A DNA stretch of 51,419 nt from Nocardioidaceae bacterium (GCA_030447805.1 JAUJOE010000004.1:269367-320785); one strand, 5' to 3'. Positions 1-8,791 are shown, counted from the first letter of the stretch. Translations and numbers: made by a program. The notes: generated by a model from the letters alone, not told the origin.

Positions 1-971
1 GGCACTGCAGAGCCGATGGTGCGGGCAACGACATGCGGCCCGGACGGCAGCAGGTCCAACCGCAGCGCGGCGTCGTGCCCATAGAAGCTGACCTCCGTTA
101 CCCGGGCCGCGACTCCGTCCTCGCCGCCGTCGTCGACCTGAATCTGCTCCGGGCGGATGAGGACCTGGGCGTCGCCTCGCGCCTGGGCATGCGGCACGCT
201 CAGGACACCCAGGGCGCACCTGGCCAGGCCGTCGTAGACGTGGGCAGGCAGCACCGTCGCGCCGCCGACGAACACGGCGATCTCCGGATCGACGGGGGCC
301 CGGTACACCTCAGTCGGGGAACCGACCTGCGCCAGGCGTCCTTCGCGCATGACGCCGACCTGGTCGGCCAGCGACAGCGCTTCGTTCTGGTCATGCGTGA
401 CGAGCACCGCTGTTGCCCCGGCAGCTCGCAGGGCGCGTACGACGCTGCGCCCGGTCCCTTCGCGCAACGACGCATCGAGCGACGAGAACGGCTCGTCCAG
501 CAGCACCATCGCCGGCTCGGGGGCCAGGGCACGGGCGAGCGCCACCCGCTGCTGCTGACCGCCCGACAGTTCGTGGGGGTATCGACCCGCGATGCTGCGG
601 GGAAGCTCGACGATTTCGAGCATCTCACCGATGCGTGGTCCGCCTCGCAGCGCTCGCGGCAAGCCGAAGGTGATGTTGGCGGCGACGTCGAGATGCGGAA
701 ACAGCGCACCTTCTTGAGGAACGTAACCGACCCGGCGCCGTTGCGGCGCGACCGAGCGCCCGTTGCCGACGACCCTCCGGTCGCCCAGCCGGACCACCCC
801 GGCATCTGGCTCGACGAAGCCGGCGACGATGCGCAGCAGCGTCGTCTTTCCGCAGCCCGACGGCCCGAGGATTGCGGTGATGCTGCCGTGGTTGACCTGC
901 AGGTCCAACCCCGACAAGACGAGTTTGTCGCCGAAACTCTTGACGAGGCCATGGGTCGCGAGCGCGCTCAC
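1..971 (-). CDS. fbpC: Iron(III) ABC transporter ATP-binding subunit, 3' end outside window
   Basis: This is the ATPase that powers import through the permease encoded just upstream. It begins with GTG at 971, and that GTG overlaps the permease TGA as GTGA. The frame stays open for about 323 codons to the window edge, so the C-terminus is missing. Visible motifs are Walker A GPSGCGKT (residues about 36-43), the signature LSGGQQQR (135-142), Walker B VLLDE (156-160) and the H-loop THD (192-194). The region after residue 240 has a TOBE-like fold with the sequence VLIRPEQIQV, as in FbpC/AfuC importers. The transport partner is inferred from the neighbouring binding protein and iron box. The frame is undamaged, unlike many others here. 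Confidence 0.88.
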   Translation of the reverse strand, partial: MSALATHGLVKSFGDKLVLSGLDLQVNHGSITAILGPSGCGKTTLLRIVAGFVEPDAGVVRLGDRRVVGNGRSVAPQRRRVGYVPQEGALFPHLDVAANITFGLPRALRGGPRIGEMLEIVELPRSIAGRYPHELSGGQQQRVALARALAPEPAMVLLDEPFSSLDASLREGTGRSVVRALRAAGATAVLVTHDQNEALSLADQVGVMREGRLAQVGSPTEVYRAPVDPEIAVFVGGATVLPAHVYDGLARCALGVLSVPHAQARGDAQVLIRPEQIQVDDGGEDGVAARVTEVSFYGHDAALRLDLLPSGPHVVARTIGSAV

Positions 972-2533
972 GGCGTCATCAACCTCCTCGGGTGTCTGGC
1001 GAGCAGGAACGTCGCCGGCATCGAGAGCAGCACCATCAGCAGCGCGTACGGAGCCGCTGCCCCATACGCCAATGCTGCCGACGCCGACCAGAACTCCGTC
1101 GCCAGTGTGCTCGTCTCGATCGGGGCGAGCAACAACGTGGCCGTCAGCTCGGTCACCACGGCGAGGAACACCAACGCCGCGCCGGTGCCCATCCCAGGCA
1201 GGATCAAAGGCAAGGTGACCCGGCGAGCCGTCGTCAACGGTCCGGCACCAAGGCTGCGCGAGACTTCGTCGAGCCGCGGTGGCGCCTGCTCGAGGGCAGC
1301 CCGCACGCTCACCACCGCCCGCGGCAGAAACATGATGGCGTAGGCCAACAGGAGCAGTGCGAACGTCTGGTACGCCGGCCGCACGATGCGGATGGAGACG
1401 GTTATCAGCGCGAGCGCGACGACGATGCCGGGCAGCGAGTTCGCGACGTACGTGCTGCGCTCCACGAGGGTGCTGGCGCGGCTGCGATGACGGACGGCGA
1501 GCCAGGCGACCGGTACGGCGAGCAGTGTGGTCAGGAGCGCAGCTGCGACTCCGACTCCCACGGAGGTCGCCGCGGCAGTGGCGAGCTCGCCCAGCGGGAA
1601 CTCGGTCGAGGAGCCGACGACGAGCCAGTGGATCAGGCTGCCGATCGGCACCCCCAGTGCCAGAACGACCAAGGTGCTCAGCCCCGCTAGCGCGACGCCG
1701 GTCAGTGCGCGGAGCCGGTGCCGGGGCGCCGTACGCGCGACTCCACGACCCGTTCGGGCATATCGCCGGTGTCCGCGGAGCCGCAGCTCGCCCAGCAACA
1801 GCACCAGACAGCACAGCACGAGGACGCTGGCGAGCATGTTGGCGGCCGGCCCGTTGAACGAGGAGCGGTACTGGTCGTAGATCGCGGTGGTGAACGTCGG
1901 GAACCGCAGCAGTTGCAAGGCACCGAACTCAGCGAGCAGGTGCAGGCCAACCAGCAGCGCGCCGCCGAGGATCGCGGGTCGAAGCTGGGGAACGACGACG
2001 CGCAGGAAGGTGCCCCAAGCGCTGTGGTTCAGCGTGTACGCCGCCTCCTCCAGCGCAGGGTCGAGGCCGCGCAACGCGGCTGCCACGGGCAGGTAGACCA
2101 GCGGGTAGTACGACAGGGTGACGATCAGCACGGCCCCGCCGAAGCCTTCCACTCGGTGGGTGAGTGACACCCACCCAAAGCCGTTGACGAAGGCGGGCAC
2201 TGCGAGCGGAGCTGCCAGCAGCACGTGCCAGCCGCGACGCAGCGGCAGGTCGGTGCGTTCGACGAGCCAGGCGCACGCCGTACCGATCACAATGCTGAGC
2301 GCGACACCGCCCACAACGAGCCGGCCAGTGTTGAAGAGGAGCTCGCCGACCCGCGGCCGGACGATCAGCCGCCACGCCTCGTCCGGGCCGACGGTGACCG
2401 TGTAGACGACCACGAAGCCCAACGGGATCAGCGCGAGAGCAGCGACCGTCGCTCCAGCGGCCAGCAGCAGCGGTGGACGGCCCGTGCGTGGGTTGCCGAC
2501 CGTTCTCGCTGGTGTCGCCTCGTCTACGGTCAA
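968..2533 (-). CDS. fbpB: Iron(III) ABC transporter permease
   Basis: A 521-residue integral membrane protein made of two fused permease halves, with about 12 hydrophobic segments, the usual size for FbpB/SfuB. Each half carries an EAA loop that contacts the ATPase: EEAAYTLNHSAWGTFLRVVV (about 162-181) and LDEVSRSLGAGPLTTARRVT (about 424-443). The TTG start at 2533 overlaps the binding-protein stop as TTGA, and the TGA stop overlaps the ATPase GTG, so all three genes are translationally coupled. Family knowledge places it in Fe3+ uptake from the periplasm or wall space. The specific metal is inferred from the binding protein and the upstream iron box. Confidence 0.9.
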   Translation of the reverse strand: MTVDEATPARTVGNPRTGRPPLLLAAGATVAALALIPLGFVVVYTVTVGPDEAWRLIVRPRVGELLFNTGRLVVGGVALSIVIGTACAWLVERTDLPLRRGWHVLLAAPLAVPAFVNGFGWVSLTHRVEGFGGAVLIVTLSYYPLVYLPVAAALRGLDPALEEAAYTLNHSAWGTFLRVVVPQLRPAILGGALLVGLHLLAEFGALQLLRFPTFTTAIYDQYRSSFNGPAANMLASVLVLCCLVLLLGELRLRGHRRYARTGRGVARTAPRHRLRALTGVALAGLSTLVVLALGVPIGSLIHWLVVGSSTEFPLGELATAAATSVGVGVAAALLTTLLAVPVAWLAVRHRSRASTLVERSTYVANSLPGIVVALALITVSIRIVRPAYQTFALLLLAYAIMFLPRAVVSVRAALEQAPPRLDEVSRSLGAGPLTTARRVTLPLILPGMGTGAALVFLAVVTELTATLLLAPIETSTLATEFWSASAALAYGAAAPYALLMVLLSMPATFLLARHPRRLMTP

Positions 2534-3542
2534 AGTAGGCCGACGTCCTGCATGAGCTCGATCACCTTGGGCCCGTTCAGTCCGGAGATCTCTACCCGAG
2601 GTGGCTCCAGCTCGTTGAACGGCTTGACCGGCGGGTCCAGTGCGACCTGTGGGTTGAGCGGGTACTCCAGCGCGTAGCTGTCGGCAAGCGCCTGCTGCCC
2701 TTCGACGCCGCTGAGGTAGCGCACGAACCTCTCCGCGTCGTCCTGCTTCTGACTCGACGCGAGCACACCGGCGCCCGAGACGCTGACGAACGCCCCCGGG
2801 TCTTGGTCGTCGAAGAAGTAAAGGGCCGAGTTCGAGCTGTTCTCACCAGCCTCTTGCTGGTCCCGGTACCAGTAGTAGTGGTAGATCACGCCGACGTCGA
2901 CCTCGCCGGCGTCCACCGCCTCCATCACGACGTTGTTGCCGTCATACACCTCGCCGTTTGCTGCGAGGCCTTCGAGCCAGGCGGCTGTTGCAGCCTCGCC
3001 CTCGAGGTCGAGGACGGCACTCACGATCGCCTGGAAGTCGGCCCCTGACGGCGAGAAGGCGACTCTGCCTGCCCACTGCGGCTCCGCCAGGTCCAGAATC
3101 GACTCCGGCAGTTCATCCTCGCTGACGTTCGCGGTGTTGTAGATCAGGACGGTCGAGCGGGCCGCGAAACCCATCCAGTGCCCGTTCCTCGGAGAGAACT
3201 GCTCAGGCACCTGTGCCAGCGTCCGCTGGTCAAGGGGTTCAAACAGGCCTCTGCTGTCGACCAGCGACATGGCCGGAGAGTTCTCCGTCAAAAAGACGTC
3301 CGCGGGTGACGCGTCGCCCTCTTGGACGAGCTGGTTGGCCAACTCGAAGTCGTCACCGTTGCGCAGCTTCACGTCGATGCCGGTCTCCTCGGTGAAGCCA
3401 GGAGCAATCTCCTCGATGAGCTCCTCGTGCTGCGCGTTGTAGACGGTGATGTAGGGACCGGAGTCTCCCCGCTGCACGCGCTCAGCACCAACGCCGCCGC
3501 CGCGATCGGCGCAGTCGCCCATGCGCGCCTCTTTGGTCCCAC
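2530..3542 (-). CDS. fbpA: Iron(III) substrate-binding lipoprotein (signal peptide frameshifted)
   Basis: The mature domain is a classic ferric-binding protein of the FbpA/FutA type. It has YITVYNAQHEELIEE at the start, DVFLTENSPAMSLVDSRGLF, and the tyrosine-rich YHYYWYRD segment typical of Fe3+ coordination. In the same frame as the mature domain the only upstream ATG (3522) gives a start without a signal peptide. In the next frame, a GTG at 3542 preceded by GAGGGG encodes VGPKRRAWATAPIAAA followed by ALVLSAC|S, a convincing lipobox signal. The two frames must join near 3455-3475, so a single-base indel is likely there. It is the first gene of the operon, about 15 nt from an iron box. Confidence 0.87.
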
Positions 3543-3556
3543 GGTTCCCCTCGAAG

Positions 3557-3575
3557 TTAGGTTCGCCTTACCTTA
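3557..3575 (-). promoter_or_regulatory. DtxR/IdeR-type iron box
   Basis: The 19-mer TTAGGTTCGCCTTACCTTA matches the established DtxR/IdeR consensus TWAGGTTAGSCTAACCTWA at about 16 of 19 positions. It lies 14 nt upstream of the GTG start of the iron-binding lipoprotein, where it would overlap the promoter. Iron-bound IdeR would repress the transporter operon here. The site itself is seen directly; the regulation is inferred from the consensus. Confidence 0.8.
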
Positions 3576-3650
3576 GTCGAGCCCTCGTCCCCAGAGAAGG
3601 CCGCGCTGGTCGCAGCCGCGTCAGTGCCACGACAGGAGCGCACGCGATGC

Positions 3651-3700
3651 TTGCCTGGTCTGGCGGATAAACAACTTGCCCGGTCTGGCGGGTAAAGAAA
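3651..3700. repeat. Two tandem 25-bp direct repeats
   Basis: Two consecutive 25-nt units (3651-3675 and 3676-3700) share TTGCC, GGTCTGGCGG and TAAA blocks and differ at a few positions. They lie between the iron operon promoter and the end of the VOC gene. The right unit forms one arm of the inverted repeat at 3688-3730. This could be a transposase-binding end left by an insertion sequence, or an operator pair; no transposase fragment is visible nearby. Confidence 0.6.
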
Positions 3701-3730
3701 ATGCCACCTGATGACACTTTCTTTACCCGC
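3688..3730. terminator. Perfect 13-bp inverted repeat, candidate terminator or IS end
   Basis: GCGGGTAAAGAAA (3688-3700) is perfectly complementary to TTTCTTTACCCGC (3718-3730) across a 17-nt loop. It starts 18 nt after the stop of the minus-strand VOC gene, so it could end that transcript. It lacks a strong U tract on either strand beyond the stem. Its overlap with tandem 25-bp repeats makes a mobile-element remnant an alternative. Confidence 0.5.
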
Positions 3731-3748
3731 GGTGCGGTCGACGGCTCC

Positions 3749-4180
3749 TTACTGGGAGACGCAGAACTCGTTGCCCTCGGGGTCGGTGAGCGTGACCCAG
3801 GTATGTCCCTGCTGGCCGCGGTGCGACATGACCGCGCCGTTGGCGACCATTGCGTCGGCGACGGACTCGGCGTCGTCGTCGCCGACCCGAAGGTCGAGGT
3901 GGACTCGGTTCTTGACCGTCTTCGTCTCAGGCACCCGCTGAAAGAGCACTCTGGGGGCGGCGGCTAGCCCGTTGGGATGGCGAATGGCCGCGCCCGTCTT
4001 CCAAACGAGCACACCGCGATGGGTGGTCGTTTCCTCCTCGGTGGCATAACCCTGCGCCACCATCTGCCTGATGAAGTCCTCATCGCTGGACTCGACCTCC
4101 CACTTGAGAGCGTCGGCCCACCAGTCGGCGAGCGCGTGCGGATCGGCTGAGTCGATCGTCACTTGGAAGGTGTACGGCAC
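3749..4180 (-). CDS. VOC-superfamily (glyoxalase-like) protein
   Basis: A 143-residue protein with the paired beta-alpha-beta-beta-beta pattern of vicinal oxygen chelate proteins. The N-terminal half opens with YTFQVTIDSADPHALADWW. The second half contains VHLDLRVGDDDAESVADAM and ends WVTLTDPEGNEFCVSQ, the usual closing strand with the metal-site Glu. Such proteins in actinobacteria are mostly of unknown substrate (bleomycin-resistance/glyoxalase annotation group). The ATG at 4180 gives a normal family length. No partner gene is evident; it is a single gene between the iron operon and tRNA-Arg. Confidence 0.8.
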   Translation of the reverse strand: MPYTFQVTIDSADPHALADWWADALKWEVESSDEDFIRQMVAQGYATEEETTTHRGVLVWKTGAAIRHPNGLAAAPRVLFQRVPETKTVKNRVHLDLRVGDDDAESVADAMVANGAVMSHRGQQGHTWVTLTDPEGNEFCVSQ

Positions 4181-4215
4181 CTGGTCAGGCTACTCAGGGC
4201 GACGGCTGCTCGCGG

Positions 4216-4284
4216 TTCGCGGCTAACCGGGCTCGCAGCGTCAGGGGTGGTTCGCGGCTAACCGGCTCGCAGCATCAGGGGTGG
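4216..4284. repeat. Tandem 35/34-bp duplication abutting tRNA-Arg 3' end
   Basis: Copy 1 (4216-4250) and copy 2 (4251-4284) are nearly identical, differing by one inserted G and one G/A change. Both end in TCAGGGGTGG. Copy 2 runs into the tRNA, because its last TGG is the complement of the encoded CCA. The unit contains CGGTT-N7-AACCG, a short hairpin that could act in tRNA 3' processing or termination. Confidence 0.7.
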
Positions 4285-4357
4285 CGCGCTCGGAGGGATT
4301 CGAACCCCCAACCTTCTGATCCGTAGTCAGATGCTCTATCCGTTGAGCTACGAGCGC
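4282..4357 (-). tRNA. tRNA-Arg(ACG)
   Basis: A full cloverleaf can be drawn on the minus strand. The acceptor arm GCGCTCG pairs with CGAGCGC, the discriminator is G and CCA is encoded. The anticodon loop CTACGGA gives anticodon ACG, which is read as inosine-CG. The T loop is TTCGAAT. Total length is 76 nt. The 3' flank is tandemly duplicated. Confidence 0.95.
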
Positions 4358-4661
4358 CGGCTGCGATGCGTCGTACCAGAGCCATACCCGGCCGCTGGAA
4401 CGCCCAGGCAGTCTAGCCCGGACGTCAGCGAGCGCGGAAACCTGAGCAACCCGAGGGCACCCGTGGCAACTGCGGCGCAGTCCGCGAAGGAGTGGCTCCG
4501 GCTCCACCCGAGTCGCGCATGATAACCCCTCGGGCGGTACGGTGTCAGTCACCGACCACCAAAAAAGGGATGGTCGCCCGTATCCACATCAGTCCGCTGC
4601 GGGGTTGCAGCGGCCGGTGGCCTCGACGCTACCGCGGTGCGTGAGAGGGATGACGCCAGGC
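4358..4661. other. Intergenic region between tRNA-Arg and pckG
   Basis: About 300 nt with no recognisable gene. It should hold the tRNA-Arg promoter (minus strand) and the pckG promoter (plus strand). The pckG frame stays open upstream to an ATG-less start near 4542, but that extension has no family similarity. A small imperfect hairpin, GACCACC followed by six A and GGATGGTC, lies near 4551-4573. I see no convincing -35/-10 pair. Confidence 0.5.
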
Positions 4662-6497
4662 ATGACAGCCGACACTGCAACCGACTCAGCCGGTACGCCA
4701 GCTGACACCGCCCCGACCACCCACGCCAGGCTGCGTGCCTGGGTCGACGAGGTGGCGGCGCTGACCCAGCCAGCCGAGGTGCATTGGTGCGATGGCTCCG
4801 AAACGGAGTGGGACCGGCTGACCGACGAGCTGGTCAAAGCAGGAACGTTCGTGCGGCTGGACCCCGACAAGAAACCCAACTCGTTCTGGTGCGCCTCTGA
4901 CCCCACCGACGTGGCGCGCGTCGAAGACCGCACCTTCATCTGCTCGGTCGACGAGGCCGACGCCGGACCCACCAACAACTGGATGGCGCCCGATGAGATG
5001 AAGGCGCACATGACCGAGCTGTACCGCGGCTGCATGCGCGGTCGACCGATGTACGTGATCCCGTTCGTCATGGGCCACCTCAACGCCGAGTCGCCGATGT
5101 TCGGTGTGGAGGTCACCGACTCGGCGTACGTCGTGGTCTCGATGCGGGTGATGGCCCGCATGGGCACCGAGGTCCTCGCCCGGATGGAGGACCTCGACGC
5201 AGACTTCGTCCCCTGCCTGCACTCGGTCGGCGCGCCGCTCGAGCCGGGGCAGGCCGACGTGCCGTGGCCGTGCAGCGACACGAAGTACATCACCCACTTC
5301 CCCGAGGAGCGCACGATCTGGAGTTACGGCTCCGGCTACGGCGGCAACGCGCTGCTCGGCAAGAAGTGCTACGCGCTGCGCATCGCCTCAGCCAAGGCCC
5401 GCGACGAGGGCTGGCTCGCTGAGCACATGCTGATCCTGAAACTCACGTCGCCGTACGGCCTGGTCAAGTACGTCGCAGCGGCGTTCCCCAGCGCCTGCGG
5501 CAAGACCAACCTCGCCATGCTCGAGCCGACCATCCCCGGCTGGAAGGTCGAGACGCTCGGCGACGACATCGCCTGGATGCGCTTCGGCGAGGACGGCCGC
5601 CTCTACGCCGTCAACCCGGAGTTCGGCTTCTTCGGCGTCGCGCCCGGCACCAACGAGCGCACCAACCCCAATGCGATGCGCACGATCGAGCGCGGCAACT
5701 CCATCTTCACCAACGTCGCCCTCACCGACGACGGCGACATCTGGTGGGAGGGCCTGGAGGGCGACCCCCAGCACTTGACCTCCTGGAAGAAACAGCACTG
5801 GACACCCGCCACCGGCGAGCTCAGCTCCCACCCCAACAGCCGCTACTGCACCCCGATCAAGCAGTGCCCGATCCTCGCTCCGGAGTACGACGACCCGAAC
5901 GGCGTACCGATCGACGCCATCCTCTTCGGTGGCCGGCGCAAGACGACGATCCCGCTGGTGACCGAGGCCCGCGACTGGGTGCACGGCACGTTCATGGGGG
6001 CGACGCTGTCGAGCGAAACAACCGCCGCAGCCACCGGCGCTGTGGGCGTCGTACGTCGCGACCCGATGGCGATGCTGCCCTTCATCGGCTACAACGCCGC
6101 CGACTACTTCAACCACTGGATCACCGTCGGCAAGGAGCACGACGCGGCGAAGCTGCCGCGCATCTTCTACGTCAACTGGTTCCGCCGCAACTCAGAAGGC
6201 GGATTCCTCTGGCCAGGATTCGGCGAGAACAGCCGGGTCCTCAAGTGGATTGTCGAGCGCATCGAGGGCACCGGTAAGGCCGCTGAAACGCCGATCGGTT
6301 ACGTGCCGACTTCCGACGCTCTCGACCTTGACGGCATCGCGGTCACTCGCGAGGAGGTCGAGGCGGCGCTCGCCGTCGACCCTGAGGAGTGGCGGGCCGA
6401 GATCCCCTCGATCACCGAGTGGTTCGAGCAGTTCGGCGACAAACTACCGACCGTGCTGTGGACCGAGCTCGACGGGCTCAAGGCCCGTCTCAGCTGA
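4662..6497 (+). CDS. pckG: Phosphoenolpyruvate carboxykinase (GTP)
   Basis: Converts oxaloacetate plus GTP to PEP, CO2 and GDP in the cytosol, the entry step of gluconeogenesis. The GTP-type enzyme is identified by [22 protein letters not shown], the kinase-1a P-loop FPSACGKTN, the kinase-2 segment LGDDIAWM and [12 protein letters not shown]. From ATG 4662 the protein is 611 residues, close to the roughly 606-residue mycobacterial enzyme. ATG 4650 is also possible, but the GAGAGGG ribosome site (4643-4649) would touch it. The frame is intact throughout. A palindromic repeat begins 10 nt after the stop. Confidence 0.96.
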   Translation: MTADTATDSAGTPADTAPTTHARLRAWVDEVAALTQPAEVHWCDGSETEWDRLTDELVKAGTFVRLDPDKKPNSFWCASDPTDVARVEDRTFICSVDEADAGPTNNWMAPDEMKAHMTELYRGCMRGRPMYVIPFVMGHLNAESPMFGVEVTDSAYVVVSMRVMARMGTEVLARMEDLDADFVPCLHSVGAPLEPGQADVPWPCSDTKYITHFPEERTIWSYGSGYGGNALLGKKCYALRIASAKARDEGWLAEHMLILKLTSPYGLVKYVAAAFPSACGKTNLAMLEPTIPGWKVETLGDDIAWMRFGEDGRLYAVNPEFGFFGVAPGTNERTNPNAMRTIERGNSIFTNVALTDDGDIWWEGLEGDPQHLTSWKKQHWTPATGELSSHPNSRYCTPIKQCPILAPEYDDPNGVPIDAILFGGRRKTTIPLVTEARDWVHGTFMGATLSSETTAAATGAVGVVRRDPMAMLPFIGYNAADYFNHWITVGKEHDAAKLPRIFYVNWFRRNSEGGFLWPGFGENSRVLKWIVERIEGTGKAAETPIGYVPTSDALDLDGIAVTREEVEAALAVDPEEWRAEIPSITEWFEQFGDKLPTVLWTELDGLKARLS

Positions 6498-6506
6498 CCT
6501 CCCTCC

Positions 6507-6560
6507 CGATTCGTCCGATTGGACCAGGCGGAAAAGCTCCGCACTGGGTCGGACAAATCG
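6507..6560 (+). repeat. 54-nt palindromic intergenic repeat, copy A
   Basis: Arms CGATTCGTCCGA (6507-6518) and TCGGACAAATCG (6549-6560) pair with one mismatch. It lies 10 nt after the pckG stop. Loop sequence (CCAGGCG, CTCCGCACT) is shared with copies at 6936-6988 and 28962-29015, so this is a repeat family and not only a chance hairpin. A transcription terminator role is plausible. Confidence 0.75.
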
Positions 6561-6572
6561 CAGTAGGGTCGG

Positions 6573-6872
6573 TCAGATGCCCATCGGTGGGGCTGGTTGG
6601 CGGTTCTCCGGTCCTTCGTTGTTGGTCGGCTCGGCGCCAGCCACGCGCTTCGCCACGTAGACCGTTTCGCCTTGTGAACCCGAGGATTCGCCCGTGGCCG
6701 AATCGACCGCACTGGCTGCCTTTTCCTTGGCCGCCTCTGCCTTGCGCTGCACCCGCGGGTCGGTCCACACTCGCTGCGCCTGGCCCTTGATCTGGTCGTA
6801 CCGCTCACGGCCGGACCGAGCGCCGAGGACGTACCCGATCGCTCCGCCAGCCAGCATCGACAGCTTCCCCAT
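6573..6872 (-). CDS. Small YtxH-like membrane-associated protein
   Basis: A 99-residue protein starting at ATG 6872 behind a strong AAGGAGA site; an upstream in-frame ATG at 6911 lacks one. The N-terminus MGKLSMLAGGAIGYVLGARS is a short glycine-rich hydrophobic segment followed at once by basic residues (GRERYDQIKGQAQRVW). A charged, probably helical region rich in Lys/Glu/Ala follows, with a polar tail. This matches YtxH-like or general-stress small proteins by pattern only. Function unknown. It is a single gene flanked on both sides by copies of the 54-nt palindromic repeat. Confidence 0.75.
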   Translation of the reverse strand: MGKLSMLAGGAIGYVLGARSGRERYDQIKGQAQRVWTDPRVQRKAEAAKEKAASAVDSATGESSGSQGETVYVAKRVAGAEPTNNEGPENRQPAPPMGI

Positions 6873-6935
6873 GGTTTCTCCTTGCGTCGTATCGATCGTC
6901 GAGGTTCCCAACCTAGTGGACTACTCTTCCCCTGC

Positions 6936-6988
6936 CCATTCGTCCGACCCAGTGCGAGGGTCCGCGCCTGGCGCAGTCGGACGAATCG
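6936..6988 (-). repeat. 54-nt palindromic intergenic repeat, copy B
   Basis: Arms ATTCGTCCGAC (6938-6948) and GTCGGACGAAT (6976-6986) are perfectly complementary. Read on the minus strand it aligns with copy A over its full length, including CCAGGCG and CTCGCACTGGGTCGGAC. It begins 29 nt after the 3' end of tRNA-Ser(GCU) in that gene's direction. Confidence 0.75.
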
Positions 6989-7017
6989 CGACACGGGCCG
7001 GGTGTTCACCGATGAGG

Positions 7018-7110
7018 TGGCGGAGGTGGCGGGATTTGAACCCGCGAGAGGGCGTTACCCTCAACCCGCTTAGCAGGCGGGCGCCATAAACCGGGCTAGG
7101 CGACACCTCC
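7018..7110 (-). tRNA. tRNA-Ser(GCU)
   Basis: A 93-nt class II tRNA with the long variable arm expected for serine. The acceptor GGAGGTG pairs with CACCTCC, with discriminator G and an encoded CCA. The anticodon loop CTGCTAA carries GCT. The T arm is GCGGGTTCAAATCCCGC. Confidence 0.95.
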
Positions 7111-7165
7111 ACATCGCCGAGACGACGACCCCACACCTTATCGCCACACCTCGCGCAGAGAGCCG

Positions 7166-7651
7166 TTAGGGCTGCTCGCCCAGCCGGCGGTAACCGAAAG
7201 CCGTGTTGAGGCGCTCGTGCATCTCCCGCTGCGCCTCTGTCGCCCGCAGCCCCAACAACGACAGCGGCACGAGCGACGTACCCCCTCCTGCCAGCTCCAC
7301 CACGATCGCTGGACCGGACTGTCGACGCCTGCATGTGCACCGACTCCACATCGGACCACTCAGCAGTGGGTACGCCGCCTCCGCGCAGGTTCACGACGCG
7401 GTAACCCGTGGCCGACAGCTCAAGGACGCGCGGGGCCGAACCACCAACCAGATCGCCGCGGCAAGGCCGAGAGCAGTCAATCCGGCCGCGACCAGGCTCA
7501 GCACTGTCACAACCCCTTGACCGCCCCACGCACCCACGGCTCCGACAAGGAGCCACAGCAGGCCCAGCAGGGCCGCGAGCAGGCCGACCGCACGGAGTAC
7601 CTGCGCGCGCGACCAGCGGTACGTCGTGACGTCGGTCGCTGCTGGACTCAT
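7166..7651 (-). CDS. Two-TM membrane protein of unknown function (frameshifted)
   Basis: ATG 7651 follows an AGGGA site. The first segment has two hydrophobic helices (VLRAVGLLAALLGLLWLLVG and VVTVLSLVAAGLTALGLAAA). The next segment, in another frame, reads VLELSATGYRVVNLRGGGV and TAEWSDVESVHMQ. A third frame carries AIVVELAGGGTSLVPLSLL, ending RLNTAFGYRRLGEQP. Joined, this is a roughly 160-residue protein with a cytoplasmic beta-rich domain resembling a PH-like domain (the pattern 'W.DVESV'). Two single-base indels near 7435 and 7340 would explain the breaks. Function unknown. Confidence 0.6.
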
Positions 7652-7702
7652 CACCATTTCCCTGTCGTCCGCACTCTCGATTCAGCGTCCGCGTCGTCCG
7701 GC

Positions 7703-7794
7703 TGGCGGAGGAGGCGGGATTTGAACCCGCGGCTGACATCACTGCCAGCGACCGCTTTCAAGGCGGTTCCGATAGGCCGCTCCGGCACCCCTCC
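7703..7794 (-). tRNA. tRNA-Ser(UGA)
   Basis: A 92-nt class II tRNA with acceptor GGAGGGG paired to CTCCTCC (one G-U), discriminator G and an encoded CCA. The anticodon loop CTTGAAA gives TGA. The long variable arm and the T arm CGCGGGTTCAAATCCCGC are clear. Confidence 0.95.
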
Positions 7795-7887
7795 AGCGAC
7801 GCGCCGCGCGGGCCGCCACTCCTCGATTGTCCCATCGTGGTCGGTAGTCCGACGCGTCAGGTATGCCGCGCGACCGACCGAGCGCGG

Positions 7888-8791
7888 TCAGTGCCTCGCT
7901 TCGCTTGAGTTTGGGCGTATCCCCGGCGCTGCAGGCATGACGTGGGACTCCACAGACCGACAAGCGCGTGGTCCTTGCGAGCCGAGCCGGGCGTGCCCGT
8001 CGCTTACGGCAAGGCGTCCTACGCCGGTTGGCCAGCGACGGATTACGTGAGCGCACCGCCTCGAGTCGCGCCGGGTCGAGGTCGCCGGTGGCCACCGCCT
8101 CCTCGTCACCCAGCGCGCACACGGTCACTCCCATCGGATCGATGATCATGCTCGAGCCCACGTAGTTGGACCCCGTCTGACCCGCCGCCACGACGTACGT
8201 CGTGTTCTCGATCGCCCGCGCCCGCAGCAGGGTCGTCCAGTGGTCCTCCTTCAGTGGCCCGCGCACCCACGCGGCGGGCACCGCGAGGACGTCAGCGCCG
8301 CGGTCGACCAGCGCCCGAGAGAACTCCGGGAAGCGCAGGTCGTAGCACGTCATCAGACCCACCCGGAAGTCGCCGACCGGTACGACGGTCGGCTCGACGT
8401 CAGCCCGACTCAGCCGGTCCGACTCCCGGTAGCCGAAGGAGTCGTACAGGTGCGCCTTGCGATAGGCGCCAGCGAGCTCACCGTCCGGCCCGGCGACGAC
8501 CAGCGTGTTGAAGGGGCGGGTGGCGTCGTCGGAGCGCTCGAACATGCCCGCAACGATCGTCGCGCGGCACTCGCCTGCAAGGCGGCGGATCTCGCTGACG
8601 AACTCGCCGTCCAGGGGTTGCGCTACCGCGCCCAACGGCAGGTCAGGGGCGCCGAAATCGCACATGGCAGCCTCGGGTACGACGATCAGGTCCGCGCCAA
8701 CTGAGGCGGCTTCGCCAACCAGGTCCTTGATCCGCTCGAGGTTCGCCTCGACGTCGGTCGAGGCGGCGAACTGGACGACACAGGCGCGCAC
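7888..8791 (-). CDS. Carbon-nitrogen hydrolase (nitrilase superfamily), C-terminus frameshifted
   Basis: A nitrilase-fold amidohydrolase, starting at GTG 8791 with VRACVVQFAASTDVEANLER. The catalytic Glu-Lys-Cys triad is visible: VPEAAMCDF (Glu), AYRKAHLYDSFGYRES (Lys) and GLMTCYDLRFPEFSR (Cys). The fold ends with NPSLANRR. The uninterrupted frame then runs another 100 residues and would overlap tRNA-Ser(UGA), which is implausible. The adjacent frame gives LAVSDGHARL and stops at 7888. A single-base indel near 8030 is therefore likely and the exact end is uncertain. Substrate unknown; the family includes omega-amidase/Nit2-like deaminated-glutathione amidases. Confidence 0.8.

Noticed and set aside
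33-1343. Long plus-strand open frame over the ABC ATPase and permease
   Set aside because: It is the antisense of two clearly conserved transporter genes and has arginine/alanine-rich composition without any domain; high GC keeps such frames open.
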